From Kitasatospora sp. A2-31 (GTDB taxonomy: Bacteria; Actinomycetota; Actinomycetes; Streptomycetales; Streptomycetaceae): a stretch of 64,000 bases of DNA. The DNA lies in contig NZ_JAKNTA010000003.1 of NCBI RefSeq assembly GCF_022288725.1, positions 556,372-620,371 on the forward strand, read 5' to 3'. The first letter of the stretch is position 1. The number at the start of each line of letters is the position of its first letter. The notes beneath the pieces were generated by a model. It saw only the letters and a list, made by a program, of their open reading frames with translations. It ran no database searches and was not told the origin of the DNA. Below, in pieces: positions 52,108-61,564 of the stretch. The position numbers and the translations under genes are program-made.

Positions 52108-54279
52108 ATGCGGTGGCTGACGGGCTGGAGCACGGGCGCGCCCCGGGCGGGCGCACCGGCCCAGGAGACGCCCGGCTCCGTGGCACCGATCGCCGCGCGC
52201 GCCCTCTGGGCCGGACCGAACCCGCTCTGGGCCGTGGGGGACTGGCGCCCCGAGGAGATCCGCCTGGCCGCCCTGCGCCCCGGCGCCCCCGCCGCCGTCA
52301 CCACCGGACCGACCGGGCCCGACCCGGTCGAGGACACCCCCGCCACCGTCCGGCTCGCCGTCCTCGGCCACTGCGGCGCCTCCGACGCCGAACTGGCAGC
52401 GGGCCTCGCCGCCGCGCGCGGCGGCGCCGTCCGCCACCTCACCGCCTGGCCCGGCAGCTACACCGTGGTGCTGCGCACCGGCACCCGCTCCACCGTGCTG
52501 CTCACCGACCTGGCCGGCGCCCGCCCCGTCTTCCACACCCCCTGGGCCGGCGGCACCGCGTACGCCACCGCCGCACTCCCGCTCGCCGACCTGATCGGCG
52601 CGCCGATCGACACCGGCCACCTGGCCGCCCGGCTGGCCTGCCCGGAGTCGCCCGAGGCCCTCGGCACCGGCACCCCCTACCTCGGCGTGCAGCAGGTGCC
52701 GCCCGGCCACGCGCTGGCGATCCGCGGCGGCCGCCCCTACCTCGCCGCCTACGACGACACCGGCGACGCGCAGCAGCGCCGCGGCGAGGCCCCGGCCGTC
52801 CGCGAACTCACCCGCGCGCTGCTGGAGTCGGTCCGCTCCCGGGTCCGCACCCCCGCCCCGGGCCGCGCCGCCGGCGAGCGGGCCCGGCTCGGCGTCGACC
52901 TCTCGTACGGCACGGCCTCCGCCACCGTGGCGCTGCTGGCCGCCGCCGTGCCGCTCGCCCCGGGGCCCGGGCCGGTGCCGGCCGTCCGCGGCCGGGCCGC
53001 GGCTGACGCGGACCCCGCCTCCGGCCCGGGTGCGACCAGGACCGGTGCGGTCAAGGGCTCCTGGGCCCGGGCCGCCGCCCCGGGCCGGGCCGGACCGGAG
53101 CAGCTGGCCGCCGTCACCCTCGGCGAGACCGACGCCCCCGCGACGCTCGCCCCCGACGTCCCCCGGCTGCGGCACACCGTGCTCGCCCCCGACCCGGCCA
53201 CCCTCCCGTACGCGGACCTGCGCGCCGACCCGCAGGACGGCCCGCTCACCGACGAGCCCGGCCCCGAACTGGTCGCCGCGGCCCGCGCCGAGGCCCGCTT
53301 CGGCGCCGGCGGCACCGACCACCTCACCGGCTACGGCGCCCGCCAGGTCCTCGACGGGCACCCCGCCCGGCTGGCCGACCTCGTCCGGGCCGGCCGCCCG
53401 CGCGAACTGCTGCCACCGGTCGCCGCCCTGGCCGGCGCCGACCGGGCGACGGCCGGCGTTCTCGCGGGCGCGCTGCGCACCCCCCTCACCGTCGTCCGCG
53501 CCGCCCACCGGCTCTCCCGGATCCGCTACGCCGACGCGCTCGACGACGCCGCGGTGCGGCTGACCCTGCGCCACGGCCCGGACGGCGCCGGCACGGCGGG
53601 CGCCCGCTCGGCGGACGACCTGGCCTGGTGCGTCCCCGGACCGGCCGCCCGCTGGCTCTCCGACGAGGCGCTCTCCGCGGTCGCGCTGAGGCTGCGGCTG
53701 GCGGCGCGCGAACCGGCGCCCGTCGAGCTGCCGGGCGCCCGCCGGGCCCGGTACGCCCTCTACCGGCACGCGCGCGGCTTCCGCACGCTGGTGCACGCCG
53801 CCGAACAGCCGGGACAGCGGCTGCACGCGCCGTTCCTGGACAACCAGGTGGTCCGCGCGGCGCGGCTGTTCCCCGACGACGTCCGGCTCCAGCCCGGTGC
53901 CCGGCACGCCCTGCTGCGCGCGGTGCTCACCGGCGCCGGCCGCACCGACCTCCCGCCCGACTGGGGCCGCGGCCCGCGTCCCGACCGCACCGCGCCCGCC
54001 CGGGCCGGCCTGCGGCTCGCCGCCGACGGCCTCGCCGAGCTGTTCGACGCCCCGCTGCTCGCCGAGGCGGGCCTGATCGACCTGCCCGCCGTCCGGGCCG
54101 GCCTCGCCCGTTCCGCGGACCCGACGGCCCCGCTGCCGCCCGGCACCCTGGCCGGGCTCGCCGAGCTGGCTGCCACCGAGCTCTGGCTGCGCCGCGTCCG
54201 CGCCCGCCGCCACGGCGCCTGCTGGACCGGCCTGCCACCGGCCCGGCGCGCCGCGCTGGCCCCCGCCCGCTTCGGCTGA
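52108..54279 (+). CDS. Asparagine synthetase-like protein with degenerate active sites
   Basis: A 723-residue homologue of class B asparagine synthetases and lasso-peptide cyclases. The N-terminal half keeps the glutaminase fold (YTVVLRTGTRSTVLLTDLAGARPVFH) but starts MRWLTGWS, so the Cys2 nucleophile is absent. The synthetase half has DLSYGTASATVALL (near residue 266) where SGGxDS should stand, and DHLTGYGARQVLDGH in place of the GxGGDE-type motif. Both sites therefore look impaired. ATG at 52108 follows GGTGGAGG. Similar streptomycete proteins are recalled. No lasso precursor or protease is adjacent. Confidence 0.85.
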   Translation: MRWLTGWSTGAPRAGAPAQETPGSVAPIAARALWAGPNPLWAVGDWRPEEIRLAALRPGAPAAVTTGPTGPDPVEDTPATVRLAVLGHCGASDAELAAGLAAARGGAVRHLTAWPGSYTVVLRTGTRSTVLLTDLAGARPVFHTPWAGGTAYATAALPLADLIGAPIDTGHLAARLACPESPEALGTGTPYLGVQQVPPGHALAIRGGRPYLAAYDDTGDAQQRRGEAPAVRELTRALLESVRSRVRTPAPGRAAGERARLGVDLSYGTASATVALLAAAVPLAPGPGPVPAVRGRAAADADPASGPGATRTGAVKGSWARAAAPGRAGPEQLAAVTLGETDAPATLAPDVPRLRHTVLAPDPATLPYADLRADPQDGPLTDEPGPELVAAARAEARFGAGGTDHLTGYGARQVLDGHPARLADLVRAGRPRELLPPVAALAGADRATAGVLAGALRTPLTVVRAAHRLSRIRYADALDDAAVRLTLRHGPDGAGTAGARSADDLAWCVPGPAARWLSDEALSAVALRLRLAAREPAPVELPGARRARYALYRHARGFRTLVHAAEQPGQRLHAPFLDNQVVRAARLFPDDVRLQPGARHALLRAVLTGAGRTDLPPDWGRGPRPDRTAPARAGLRLAADGLAELFDAPLLAEAGLIDLPAVRAGLARSADPTAPLPPGTLAGLAELAATELWLRRVRARRHGACWTGLPPARRAALAPARFG

Positions 54280-54412
54280 GGCTGCGGGCCACGCGCGCCG
54301 GCCCGGGTGCGGCCCGGCGCGCCGCGGCGCCCCGGCGCGGCTCGGCCGCCCCGGCGGTTCCGACGGGCAATCATGGCGCCAGCCCGTCCGCTCCGCCCGC
54401 CTGGAGGCCTTG

Positions 54413-54949
54413 GTGACCAGCGCCAGCCCGGATCCGTCCGTCCCCGTCGTCCTGTCGGTGCTCGGCCGGCCGCCGACGGGGCGCCCGCCGGGCGTGCTGG
54501 CCGGCTGCGACGGCTCGGACGGCTCGCTCTGGGCGCTGGACCGGGCGATGACCGAGGCCGAGCGGTTCGGCCTGCCGCTGTACGTGCTCGCGGTGGTCAA
54601 CCCGGCCCCGGCCGGCTACCCGCCGGGGATGGCGGAGCTGGTCCAGGAGAGCGTCGAGACGCTGGTCGAGAGCATGGCCGACGGCCTGCGCCGGGCGGTG
54701 GCCGCGGTGCAGCGGGCCCGGAGCGTCCCGTACGAGGGTGCGCTCTCGCTGCACGTGGTGCTCGGCAACGTGATCGAGGTGCTGCTGGCCGCCTCGGGCC
54801 GGCAGCACACGCTGGTGGTCGGCACCCGGGGCAACGGCGGCTTCAACCGCCTGCTGCTGGGCTCGGTCAGCTCGGCGGCGGTCCACCACGCGGCCTGCCC
54901 GGTGCTGGTCGTCCCCGCGCCGCCTGCGCTCGAGCCGCCGGCGCCCTGA
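54413..54949 (+). CDS. Universal stress protein (UspA family)
   Basis: A 178-residue single-domain Usp. It opens the fold with GVLAGCDGSDGSLWALDRAMTEA and has the ATP-binding signature VVGTRGNGGFNRLLLGSVSSA (G-2x-G-9x-G-S) near residues 135-155. ATP-binding Usps act in stress and dormancy responses. GTG at 54413 has GGAGG five bases upstream; the TTG codon before it is in frame. It stands alone between the synthetase-like gene and the DsbA gene. Confidence 0.92.
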   Translation: MTSASPDPSVPVVLSVLGRPPTGRPPGVLAGCDGSDGSLWALDRAMTEAERFGLPLYVLAVVNPAPAGYPPGMAELVQESVETLVESMADGLRRAVAAVQRARSVPYEGALSLHVVLGNVIEVLLAASGRQHTLVVGTRGNGGFNRLLLGSVSSAAVHHAACPVLVVPAPPALEPPAP

Positions 54950-55076
54950 GGCGCCGGCCCCCGAGCCGGGGCGGGGCCCGGACGCCTCGGGGGGAGCCTG
55001 CCGGGAATGTCCCGAGATGGTTGACCGTTCACCCATCCGGAACACCGTCCGCCCCACCCCTGGAGAAACCCCCGCC

Positions 55077-55781
55077 ATGAAGGTCGAGATCTACTCGGAC
55101 ATCGCCTGTCCCTGGTGCTACATCGGCAAGCGCCGCTTCGAGGAGGCGCTGGACGGCTTCGCGGGCAGGGAGGGCGTCGAGGTGGTCTACCGGCCGTACC
55201 AGCTGGTGCCGGACGCGCCGGCCACGGCGAGCCCGCACCGCGCCTGGCTGGCCGAGCGCTACGGCCCGCAGTCCGTCGCGATGGACGCCCGGGTGGCCGA
55301 GCTGGGCCGCGCCGAGGGCATCACCTACGACTTCGACGCCGCGCTGCACGCCAACACCTTCCTGGGCCACCGGCTGCTCCACCTCGCCGAGACCGAGTAC
55401 GGCGCGGCCGCCCAGGGCCGGGTGAAGGAGGCGCTGCTCAAGGCCCACTTCACCGACGGCGTGGACGTCGGCGACCGCGCCGCGCTCACCGACGTCGCGG
55501 TCTCCGCCGGCCTGGACCGCGACCGGGTGGCGGCCTACCTCGCGGGCGACGAGGGCACCGCCGAGGTGCAGGCGCAGCTGGCCGAGGCCCGGGAGCTGGG
55601 CATCACCGCCGTGCCGACCTTCGTCTTCGAGGGCAAGTGGGCCGTGCAGGGCGGACAGGAGGTCGAGACCTTCCGCAAGGTGCTGGAGCAGGTCGCCGCC
55701 GAGATCGGCGAGCGCCGCCCCGCGCCGCTGGAGGTCGCCCCGGCCGGCGAGGCCTGCGCGGACGGCTCCTGCGCGATCTGA
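55077..55781 (+). CDS. DsbA family oxidoreductase (FrnE-like)
   Basis: A 234-residue thioredoxin-fold protein with an inserted helical domain. The active site CPWC is in IYSDIACPWCYIGKRRFEEAL (residues 11-14), the cis-Pro loop is GITAVPTFVFEGKWAVQGGQ, and EACADGSCAI closes the protein with two further Cys, a feature of some FrnE proteins. There is no signal peptide, so it works in the cytoplasm. FrnE-type proteins isomerise disulfides or act in polyketide work; here no cluster is near. ATG at 55077. Confidence 0.93.
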   Translation: MKVEIYSDIACPWCYIGKRRFEEALDGFAGREGVEVVYRPYQLVPDAPATASPHRAWLAERYGPQSVAMDARVAELGRAEGITYDFDAALHANTFLGHRLLHLAETEYGAAAQGRVKEALLKAHFTDGVDVGDRAALTDVAVSAGLDRDRVAAYLAGDEGTAEVQAQLAEARELGITAVPTFVFEGKWAVQGGQEVETFRKVLEQVAAEIGERRPAPLEVAPAGEACADGSCAI

Positions 55782-55841
55782 GACCGCCACCCCGTCCCGG
55801 GGCTGCTCCGAGGCCGCCGGGCGGCCCGACCGAGGCCCGCT

Positions 55842-58163
55842 TCAGACGCACCTGAAGCGGGCCTCGGCCCAGTCCGCGACGTTCAGCGCCGGCCAGACCC
55901 CGTGCGCCGGGGTGACCACCAGCCGCACCGACTTCTGCCCGTCCAGCGGGACGTGCACCGGCACCGCGTCGTCCCCCGTGGCCAGGGCGGGCGACCTCCA
56001 GAGCGTGCGGCCGTCGGCGGCCTGCACGGAGAAGACCACGCCGCCGGGCCAGGCGGTGACGTCGTCCACCCCGGCGACCGCGTCGAACGACGTGCAGCTG
56101 CGGTTGAGGTCGACCACGGTGGCGGCCGGCGCGTGCACGGTGACCCCGTGGGCGTACCGGGTGCCGCCGATCCGGACGCTGTCGCGCTGCCAGAACCAGT
56201 CGCTGTCCTTCTGCCGGATGCTCGGGCCCGGCGGCGGCACCCGGTTCCGGCCGGGCTTGATCACCGGCAGGTCGTCGGCCCAGAAGTCGGTCGGCGCGGG
56301 CACGGTCGGCGTCGGCACCGGGGGCGGCGTCGGCGTCGGCACGACGGGCGGCTCCGGGGTGGGCACCACGGGCACGGTCGGCGTCGGCACCACCGGGACC
56401 GGCACCGGGGGCGGCGTCGGCTTCGGCGGCGGGGTGGGAGTCGGCGTCGGGGACGGCGGGGCCGGCCGCGTGCTGCTCGGCGCGGGCCCCGGCGGCTCGG
56501 CGCGTGGGCTGGCCGGTGCCGGTGCCGGTGCCGGTGCTGCCGCTGCCGGCGGTGCCGGCGGCTTCGGCGAGGGGGACGGGCTCGGCGGGGGCTCCTCCAC
56601 GGGCTCGGGCTCGGGGCTGCGCGGCGCGGGGCTCGGGGGCACCGGGGCCGGGACGGGTGCCGGCGGCGGAGCCGGGACGGCAGGGGAGGAGGCCGGGGGA
56701 GCGGCCGCCACGGGCGTCGGGTCGGGCGAGCCGGTGAGCGCGTAGGCGGCGACGGCCGCCGCGGCCATCGCGACGGCGGCGGCGATCCCGGCCTTGGCCG
56801 CCACGCCGAGGCCCTCGCCGGCCAGCGCCCCGGCGCCGACACCGCCGCCACCCGCGGAACCCGCCGCACCGCCGGCCGCTCCGGCCGCCGAACCCGCCGC
56901 CGTGCCGGCGGTCGTCCCCGCCGCTCCGGCGGCCGCGCCGCCCGAGGTGGCCGCCGCCGTACCGGCCGCCGCACCGCCGACCGCCGCGGCCCCGCCCACG
57001 GCGGCCGCGGCGGCGCCGAAGCCGCCCACGCCGACCCAGACCAGCACGCCGCCGGGCAGCAGAGCCCGAAGCCCGTGGTTGATCTCGGACAGCTCCAGGC
57101 AGGCGGCCGTGCACCGGTCGCACTCCTTCAGGTGGCGCCCGACCTCCGCCGACGCCCGCTTGCGCAGCGAGCCGCGCGCGTACGCGCCGAGGCGGTTGGC
57201 GTACCCCTCGCAGTCCCGGTCCTGGATGCCCGAGACGTGCGCCTGGAGGAAGCCGGCGGCCAGCCGGTCGCGCGCCCGGTGCGCCTGCACGGCGGTGGCG
57301 TTGGCGGTCTTGCCGAGCATCACCGCGACGGTCTTGGGGGACTCCCGCTCGACCTCGGTGTGCCAGAGCACCACCCGGTCGTCCTCCGGGAGTTCGGCGT
57401 AGGCCTGCATCACCATGCGCTGGTCGGCCAGCGCCATCGCCCAGGCGTCCGCGCCCGGGTCGGCCAGGTCGAGGTCGACGGTGGCGGCCGAGGTCTGCGC
57501 GAACGAGCTGAAGTCGTCGATGAGTTGTTCGCGCCGCTCGCTGCGGGTCCAGGCCGCGGCGACGTTGCGCACGGCGGTCAGCAGGTAGGCGCGGACGGCG
57601 AACTCCGGCCCCTTGCCGGCCTTCAGCGCCTGGAGGGTGCGGGCGAAGACCTCGCCCGCGAGGTCCTCGGCGGTGAAGCTGTCCCGGCAGCAGGTCCGCG
57701 CGTAGCGGCGCACCGAGTCCGCGTGCCGGCGGTAGATCTCCTCGTACGCGGTGTCGTCGCCGGCCCGGACCAGGGCCGTCAACTCGGCGTCGGAGGGCGG
57801 GCGCTCGCCGTCCACCGGATCGGCGGGCGCGGGCACGGTGGGCCGGGCGGGCCGGCGCGCGCCGACGAAGGCCTCAGGGGTGACGCCACCCCGGCCGGCC
57901 GGCGCCTGGCCGGGAACACGGCCGTGCGGGAGCGCGGCGGCGGAGGCCGAGAGGGTCTCGCGGCTGGGCATCCCGGCCTGGTCCGGCACCTGCGCGGTGG
58001 GCCCCGGGGGCGTGGACGGGTCGGGCAGTCCGCCGGGCGCGTGCCCCGGCGCGTGGCCGGGTGGACCCGCGCTCGGACCCTGCGGTCCGCCGTCCGGACC
58101 GCTCTGGCCGGACCGGCCGAAGTCGAGGCCGTAGCCGTAGTCGTTCTGTTCCTCGGCGCTCAC
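55842..58163 (-). CDS. Sigma-70 family factor fused to zinc-finger, membrane helix and NPCBM domain
   Basis: A 773-residue multidomain protein. Sigma region 2 (about residues 140-180, DSFTAEDLAGEVFARTLQAL) and region 4 (about 255-300) are followed by a zf-HC2-like zinc finger, HLKECDRCTAAC (near 346). After an Ala/Gly-rich stretch comes one membrane helix (about 457-480), then a Pro/Thr/Val repeat wall-spanning linker (about 485-625). An NPCBM carbohydrate-binding domain (about 635-773) is last. The layout puts the sigma factor inside and the sugar-binding domain outside. GTG at 58163. Release by proteolysis is an inference. Confidence 0.88.
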   Translation of the reverse strand: MSAEEQNDYGYGLDFGRSGQSGPDGGPQGPSAGPPGHAPGHAPGGLPDPSTPPGPTAQVPDQAGMPSRETLSASAAALPHGRVPGQAPAGRGGVTPEAFVGARRPARPTVPAPADPVDGERPPSDAELTALVRAGDDTAYEEIYRRHADSVRRYARTCCRDSFTAEDLAGEVFARTLQALKAGKGPEFAVRAYLLTAVRNVAAAWTRSERREQLIDDFSSFAQTSAATVDLDLADPGADAWAMALADQRMVMQAYAELPEDDRVVLWHTEVERESPKTVAVMLGKTANATAVQAHRARDRLAAGFLQAHVSGIQDRDCEGYANRLGAYARGSLRKRASAEVGRHLKECDRCTAACLELSEINHGLRALLPGGVLVWVGVGGFGAAAAAVGGAAAVGGAAAGTAAATSGGAAAGAAGTTAGTAAGSAAGAAGGAAGSAGGGGVGAGALAGEGLGVAAKAGIAAAVAMAAAAVAAYALTGSPDPTPVAAAPPASSPAVPAPPPAPVPAPVPPSPAPRSPEPEPVEEPPPSPSPSPKPPAPPAAAAPAPAPAPASPRAEPPGPAPSSTRPAPPSPTPTPTPPPKPTPPPVPVPVVPTPTVPVVPTPEPPVVPTPTPPPVPTPTVPAPTDFWADDLPVIKPGRNRVPPPGPSIRQKDSDWFWQRDSVRIGGTRYAHGVTVHAPAATVVDLNRSCTSFDAVAGVDDVTAWPGGVVFSVQAADGRTLWRSPALATGDDAVPVHVPLDGQKSVRLVVTPAHGVWPALNVADWAEARFRCV

Positions 58164-58500
58164 AACGGACCCCAGATTCCACGACAGCCCCCGAAGTGTG
58201 GCAGGGCGCGCGGGAGTGCGTGAGCGCACGGTTCCCGGCGGTGCGGCGCCGACTGCGCGCGAACGGCACGCAACGGGACATTGGCTCCAACCACGGGCAA
58301 AGGATGGCATAGCGCAGAGTGGGGCGGTAGCCGGACCGCCGTCACCCACTCTTCCGAGGGGCCGTCGCGGATGTGTTCGGCCAGGCCGGCGCCCCGGCGG
58401 CGCGCAGCCCCGCGCCGAGCGCACGACCGGACGGCGCACGCCGGCGAGACGCCCAACTCGTCTGCCGCCAGCGGGCGGAGGGGGCGCATCGCGCCGGACC
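58164..58500. other. Intergenic region, no gene seen
   Basis: 337 bp between the sigma-factor start and the TetR stop. It should hold the promoter of the membrane sigma factor. No coding frame is supported. Confidence 0.55.
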
Positions 58501-59460
58501 TCAGCGCGCCCGCAGCCCGTCCAGGAGGATCCGCAGCAGCCGGTCGGCTGGTCCCTCGGCGGGTTGACCGTCCGTCTGTCGCACGCCCGCCGAACCGAGT
58601 CGGCCGCCCGCCGCGACCGCCGCACCCGCCGCGCCCGCCGCGGCCGGTTCGGGTGCGGCCCGTCCGGCGTGCACCGGCACCGAGGCCGTCAGCACCAGGA
58701 CCACGTCCGACACCGTCACCCCGGCCCGCAGCTCGCCGGCCGCACCCGCGCGGGCGACCAGCGCCGCCAGCAGTTGCAGCAGCAGCCGCGGGTCCGCGTC
58801 CGCTGCCGGGTCGCCGTCCTGCGGCCCACCGCTGCGTGGCTCGACCCGACCCGCACCAGCGCCGGAGAGACCGCCCGGCGCACCGCCCGGGACGGAGCCC
58901 GGGACGCCGCCCGCACCGGCCGGGTCGCCCGACCGCTGCTCGGGCACCCGGCCCAGCTCCTCCGCGTACCGGAACGCCTCCGGCGGCAGCAGCCGCCCGG
59001 CGCCGGTCGACACCGCCCGCGCCAGATACCCGGCCAGCGCCTCCCAGGCGCCGTCGCCGCCGTACAGCGACTCGCGCGCCTGTGCCGTCAGCCAGGCCAC
59101 CTCCTCGGCGGCGATCCGCTGGACCAGCACCTCCTTGCTCGGGAAGCGCCGGTACACCGTGCCGACCCCGACCCCGGCCCGGCGCGCGACCTCCTCCATC
59201 GGCGCGCCGTACCCGAACTCGCCGAACACCTCGCGAGCCGCCCGGAGCACGCTCTCCAGGTTCCGCCGGGCGTCCACCCGCAACCGGGAACCAGGCACCG
59301 CCGCACCGCCGAGCTGTGCCGGCTCGGCCCGGTACGGGACTCCGGCGTACGCGACCCCGGCCTGTGCCGACGGCTCCGCCGGGCCGCGCTGCTCCGGCAC
59401 CACACCCTGGACGGCGCGCGGAGCGTCCGCCCGCCCCAACAGTCGATCCTGTTCCATCAT
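58501..59460 (-). CDS. TetR/AcrR family regulator with long N-terminal extension
   Basis: A 319-residue TetR protein. The HTH is MEEVARRAGVGVGTVYRRFPSKEVL (about residues 82-106), placed after an unusual N-terminal extension of about 55 residues (ADAPRAVQGVVPEQRGPAEP...). A Gly/Pro/Ala-rich linker (about 185-230) splits the ligand-binding part, which resumes at LLLQLLAALVARAGAAGELRAG. The C-terminal part resembles the SbtR-like group. ATG at 59460 follows GGGGAGAG. Its target is not evident. Confidence 0.88.
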   Translation of the reverse strand: MMEQDRLLGRADAPRAVQGVVPEQRGPAEPSAQAGVAYAGVPYRAEPAQLGGAAVPGSRLRVDARRNLESVLRAAREVFGEFGYGAPMEEVARRAGVGVGTVYRRFPSKEVLVQRIAAEEVAWLTAQARESLYGGDGAWEALAGYLARAVSTGAGRLLPPEAFRYAEELGRVPEQRSGDPAGAGGVPGSVPGGAPGGLSGAGAGRVEPRSGGPQDGDPAADADPRLLLQLLAALVARAGAAGELRAGVTVSDVVLVLTASVPVHAGRAAPEPAAAGAAGAAVAAGGRLGSAGVRQTDGQPAEGPADRLLRILLDGLRAR

Positions 59461-60024
59461 CCCAACTCTCCCCCGCAGGCACCCGTTCCCGGGCCCTGTC
59501 GTCGCCCGCCCCTGCACCCCCCGGTGCAGCTCCGCCTGTCGGAAATGACCCGATGACCCATCACTCGCGCCGGTGGCGCCGTGCCCGCCGGCTCGCCCTG
59601 CCCGGGAGACGCCCGGCCGTCCGTGCCCGGCCGACCGGGTCCGACGGGACCCGGCTGACCGCATACGCACGAGGACCGTCCGACCGGGCCTCGTCCGGGA
59701 CTACCCTTCCCCGGAACACCGTCCCGCAGTCGGGCTCTCCCGCCAACGCTGGAACTGGCCGTAATGGCCGCCCCACGGTGCGTCGCCGCCGATTGACATG
59801 GCGGTGGCCGCGCCGAAACACAATCCGACCATAGTTCACCTCGGTTCGAGGCCGAAAGTGCGTCAGAAACCGTCCCCGTGAGCACATCCGGTCCCGCCCG
59901 TCCACTCCGGCCCCGTCCGCCCCGGCACGGACTGTGGACAAGAGGGCCCCCGGCGGTCCTTCATTGAGGGCTAGACGACGGCGGTGCGCCGGCGGCCGAT
60001 GGCCGGCGGACGGCCAACATCGGC
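59461..60024. other. Divergent intergenic region, no gene seen
   Basis: About 560 bp between the TetR and NDH-2 starts. A promoter-like pair on the minus strand (TTTCGG, 18 bases, TATGGT) lies near 59830-59860. The open frame 59561-59941 on the minus strand is Arg-rich without domain or codon support. Confidence 0.5.
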
Positions 60025-60036
60025 AGGAGGTGCGTC

Positions 60037-61452
60037 ATCAGGATCCTGATCGTCGGGGGCGGCTGCGCAGGGATGTCCGCCGCGCTGCACCTCCAGCGCG
60101 GGCTGAGGGAGCGGATCCGCAGCGGAGACGCGGAGATCACCGTCGTCGAGCCGCGCTCGCACCTGACGTACCACCCGCTGCTCGCCGAGGTCGCGGCCGG
60201 CTCGATCGACCCCCGGCACGTGGTCGTCCCGCTGCGCCGGGCCCTCCCGCACTGCCGGGTCCTCACCGCCAGGATCACCCGGATCGAGCACGCCACCCGC
60301 CGGGCCTGGGCCGACGCCGCCGGGCGCGGCGAACCGCCGGCCCCCGTCGAGCTCGACTACGACGTGCTGGTGGTCGCCCCCGGCTCGGTCTCCCGGACGG
60401 ACCCCGTCCCCGGACTCGCCGAGCACGGCCTCGGGTTCTCCACCGTCGCCGAGGCGGTGGGCCTGCGCAACCACGTCCTGGAACAGCTCGACCTCGCCTC
60501 CGCCACCCGTGACCCGGCCCTCCGCCAGGCCGCGCTGACCTTCGTCTTCGTCGGCGCCGGCTACGCGGGCGTCGGCGCGCTCGCCGAACTGGAGGACATG
60601 GCCCGCCACGCGGTCCGCGGCTACCACAACGTCGGCCAGGACGACCTGCGCTGGGTGCTGGTCGAGGCGACCGACCGGATCCTCGCCGAGGAGTCCCCCG
60701 AGCTGGCCGCGCACACCCTGGCCCAGCTGCGCGAACGCAGCGTCGACGTCCGGCTGCGCACCACCCTGGAGTCGGCCGCCGGTCGGGTGGTGGCGCTCTC
60801 CGACGGCAGCCGGTTCGCCGCCCGCACCCTGGTCTGGACGGCCGGGGTGCGGCCGTCCCCGCTCCTGCGCGACACCGACCTGCCGCTGGACACCCTCGGC
60901 CGGATCCGCTGCCTGCCCACCCTTCAGGCCGTCGGCCCGGACGGCCGGGCGCTGCCCGGGGTCTGGGCCGCGGGGGACGGCGCCGCCGTGCCCGACCCGC
61001 GCGCGGGGGGCGCCCCCTGCGCGCCCAACGCGCAGCACGCCTTCGCCCAGGCCGAGCTGCTCGCCGACAACCTGCTCGTGTCCCTGGACGGCGGTCCCCG
61101 GGCAGCCGGCATCGCCGAGTACCGGCCGGACCGCGCCGCCTGCTCCACCTCGCTCGGCCTGCACCGCGCGGTCGCCCACACCCGGCGCGGCGGGCGGCTC
61201 ACCGGCCGGCGCGCCTGGTGGCTGCACCGGGCCCGGCACCTGAACCGGCTGCCGAGCGGCGACCGGAAGGTGCGGGTGCTGATGGACTGGCTGCTCGGCG
61301 GGGTGTTCTCCCGCGAGGTGGTCTCGCTCGGAACGCTGGAGCACCCGAGGGCGGAGTTCGAGGCGGGGTTCGGGAACGGGCCGGGGAACGGGCGCGGCAC
61401 GGGGCCGGAGACGGGCTCCGGCCGGGGGACCGCGGACGACCGTCCGACCTGA
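60037..61452 (+). CDS. Type II NADH dehydrogenase-like FAD oxidoreductase, apparent ATC start
   Basis: A 471-residue NDH-2 homologue if read from ATC at 60037: IRILIVGGGCAGMSAAL is the FAD-binding GxGxxG, followed by TVVEPRSHLTYHPLLAEVAAGSIDPRHVVVPLRR, the NADH motif FVFVGAGYAGVGALAELEDM, and VWAAGDGAAVPD. AGGAGG sits six bases before the ATC. No ATG, GTG or TTG occurs in frame between the upstream stop and the FAD motif; the first ATG (60073) would remove that motif. Family members oxidise NADH to feed the quinone pool. The Gly/Thr-rich C-terminal tail is probably disordered. Confidence 0.85.
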   Translation: MRILIVGGGCAGMSAALHLQRGLRERIRSGDAEITVVEPRSHLTYHPLLAEVAAGSIDPRHVVVPLRRALPHCRVLTARITRIEHATRRAWADAAGRGEPPAPVELDYDVLVVAPGSVSRTDPVPGLAEHGLGFSTVAEAVGLRNHVLEQLDLASATRDPALRQAALTFVFVGAGYAGVGALAELEDMARHAVRGYHNVGQDDLRWVLVEATDRILAEESPELAAHTLAQLRERSVDVRLRTTLESAAGRVVALSDGSRFAARTLVWTAGVRPSPLLRDTDLPLDTLGRIRCLPTLQAVGPDGRALPGVWAAGDGAAVPDPRAGGAPCAPNAQHAFAQAELLADNLLVSLDGGPRAAGIAEYRPDRAACSTSLGLHRAVAHTRRGGRLTGRRAWWLHRARHLNRLPSGDRKVRVLMDWLLGGVFSREVVSLGTLEHPRAEFEAGFGNGPGNGRGTGPETGSGRGTADDRPT

Positions 61453-61564
61453 CGGCGCCCCCGGGCGCCCCACCGTGCCCCACCCGGCGGCCGCGCCGTG
61501 TGCGCGCGACTTCCGGAATCGGGCCTCCGCCTGACAGGATCAGCCCCAACCGAGTCATTACCCC

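Noticed and set aside
52108..54279. Lasso peptide biosynthesis locus
   Set aside because: Only the cyclase-like gene is present, with degraded motifs. No precursor, RRE protein or leader protease was found nearby.
59561..59941. 126-residue Arg-rich minus-strand frame
   Set aside because: No domain, no ribosome site and no codon bias; it lies in a promoter region.
60030..60032. GTG as the start of the NDH-2 gene
   Set aside because: It is out of frame with the FAD motif and overlaps the AGGAGG; it works only if one base is removed downstream.
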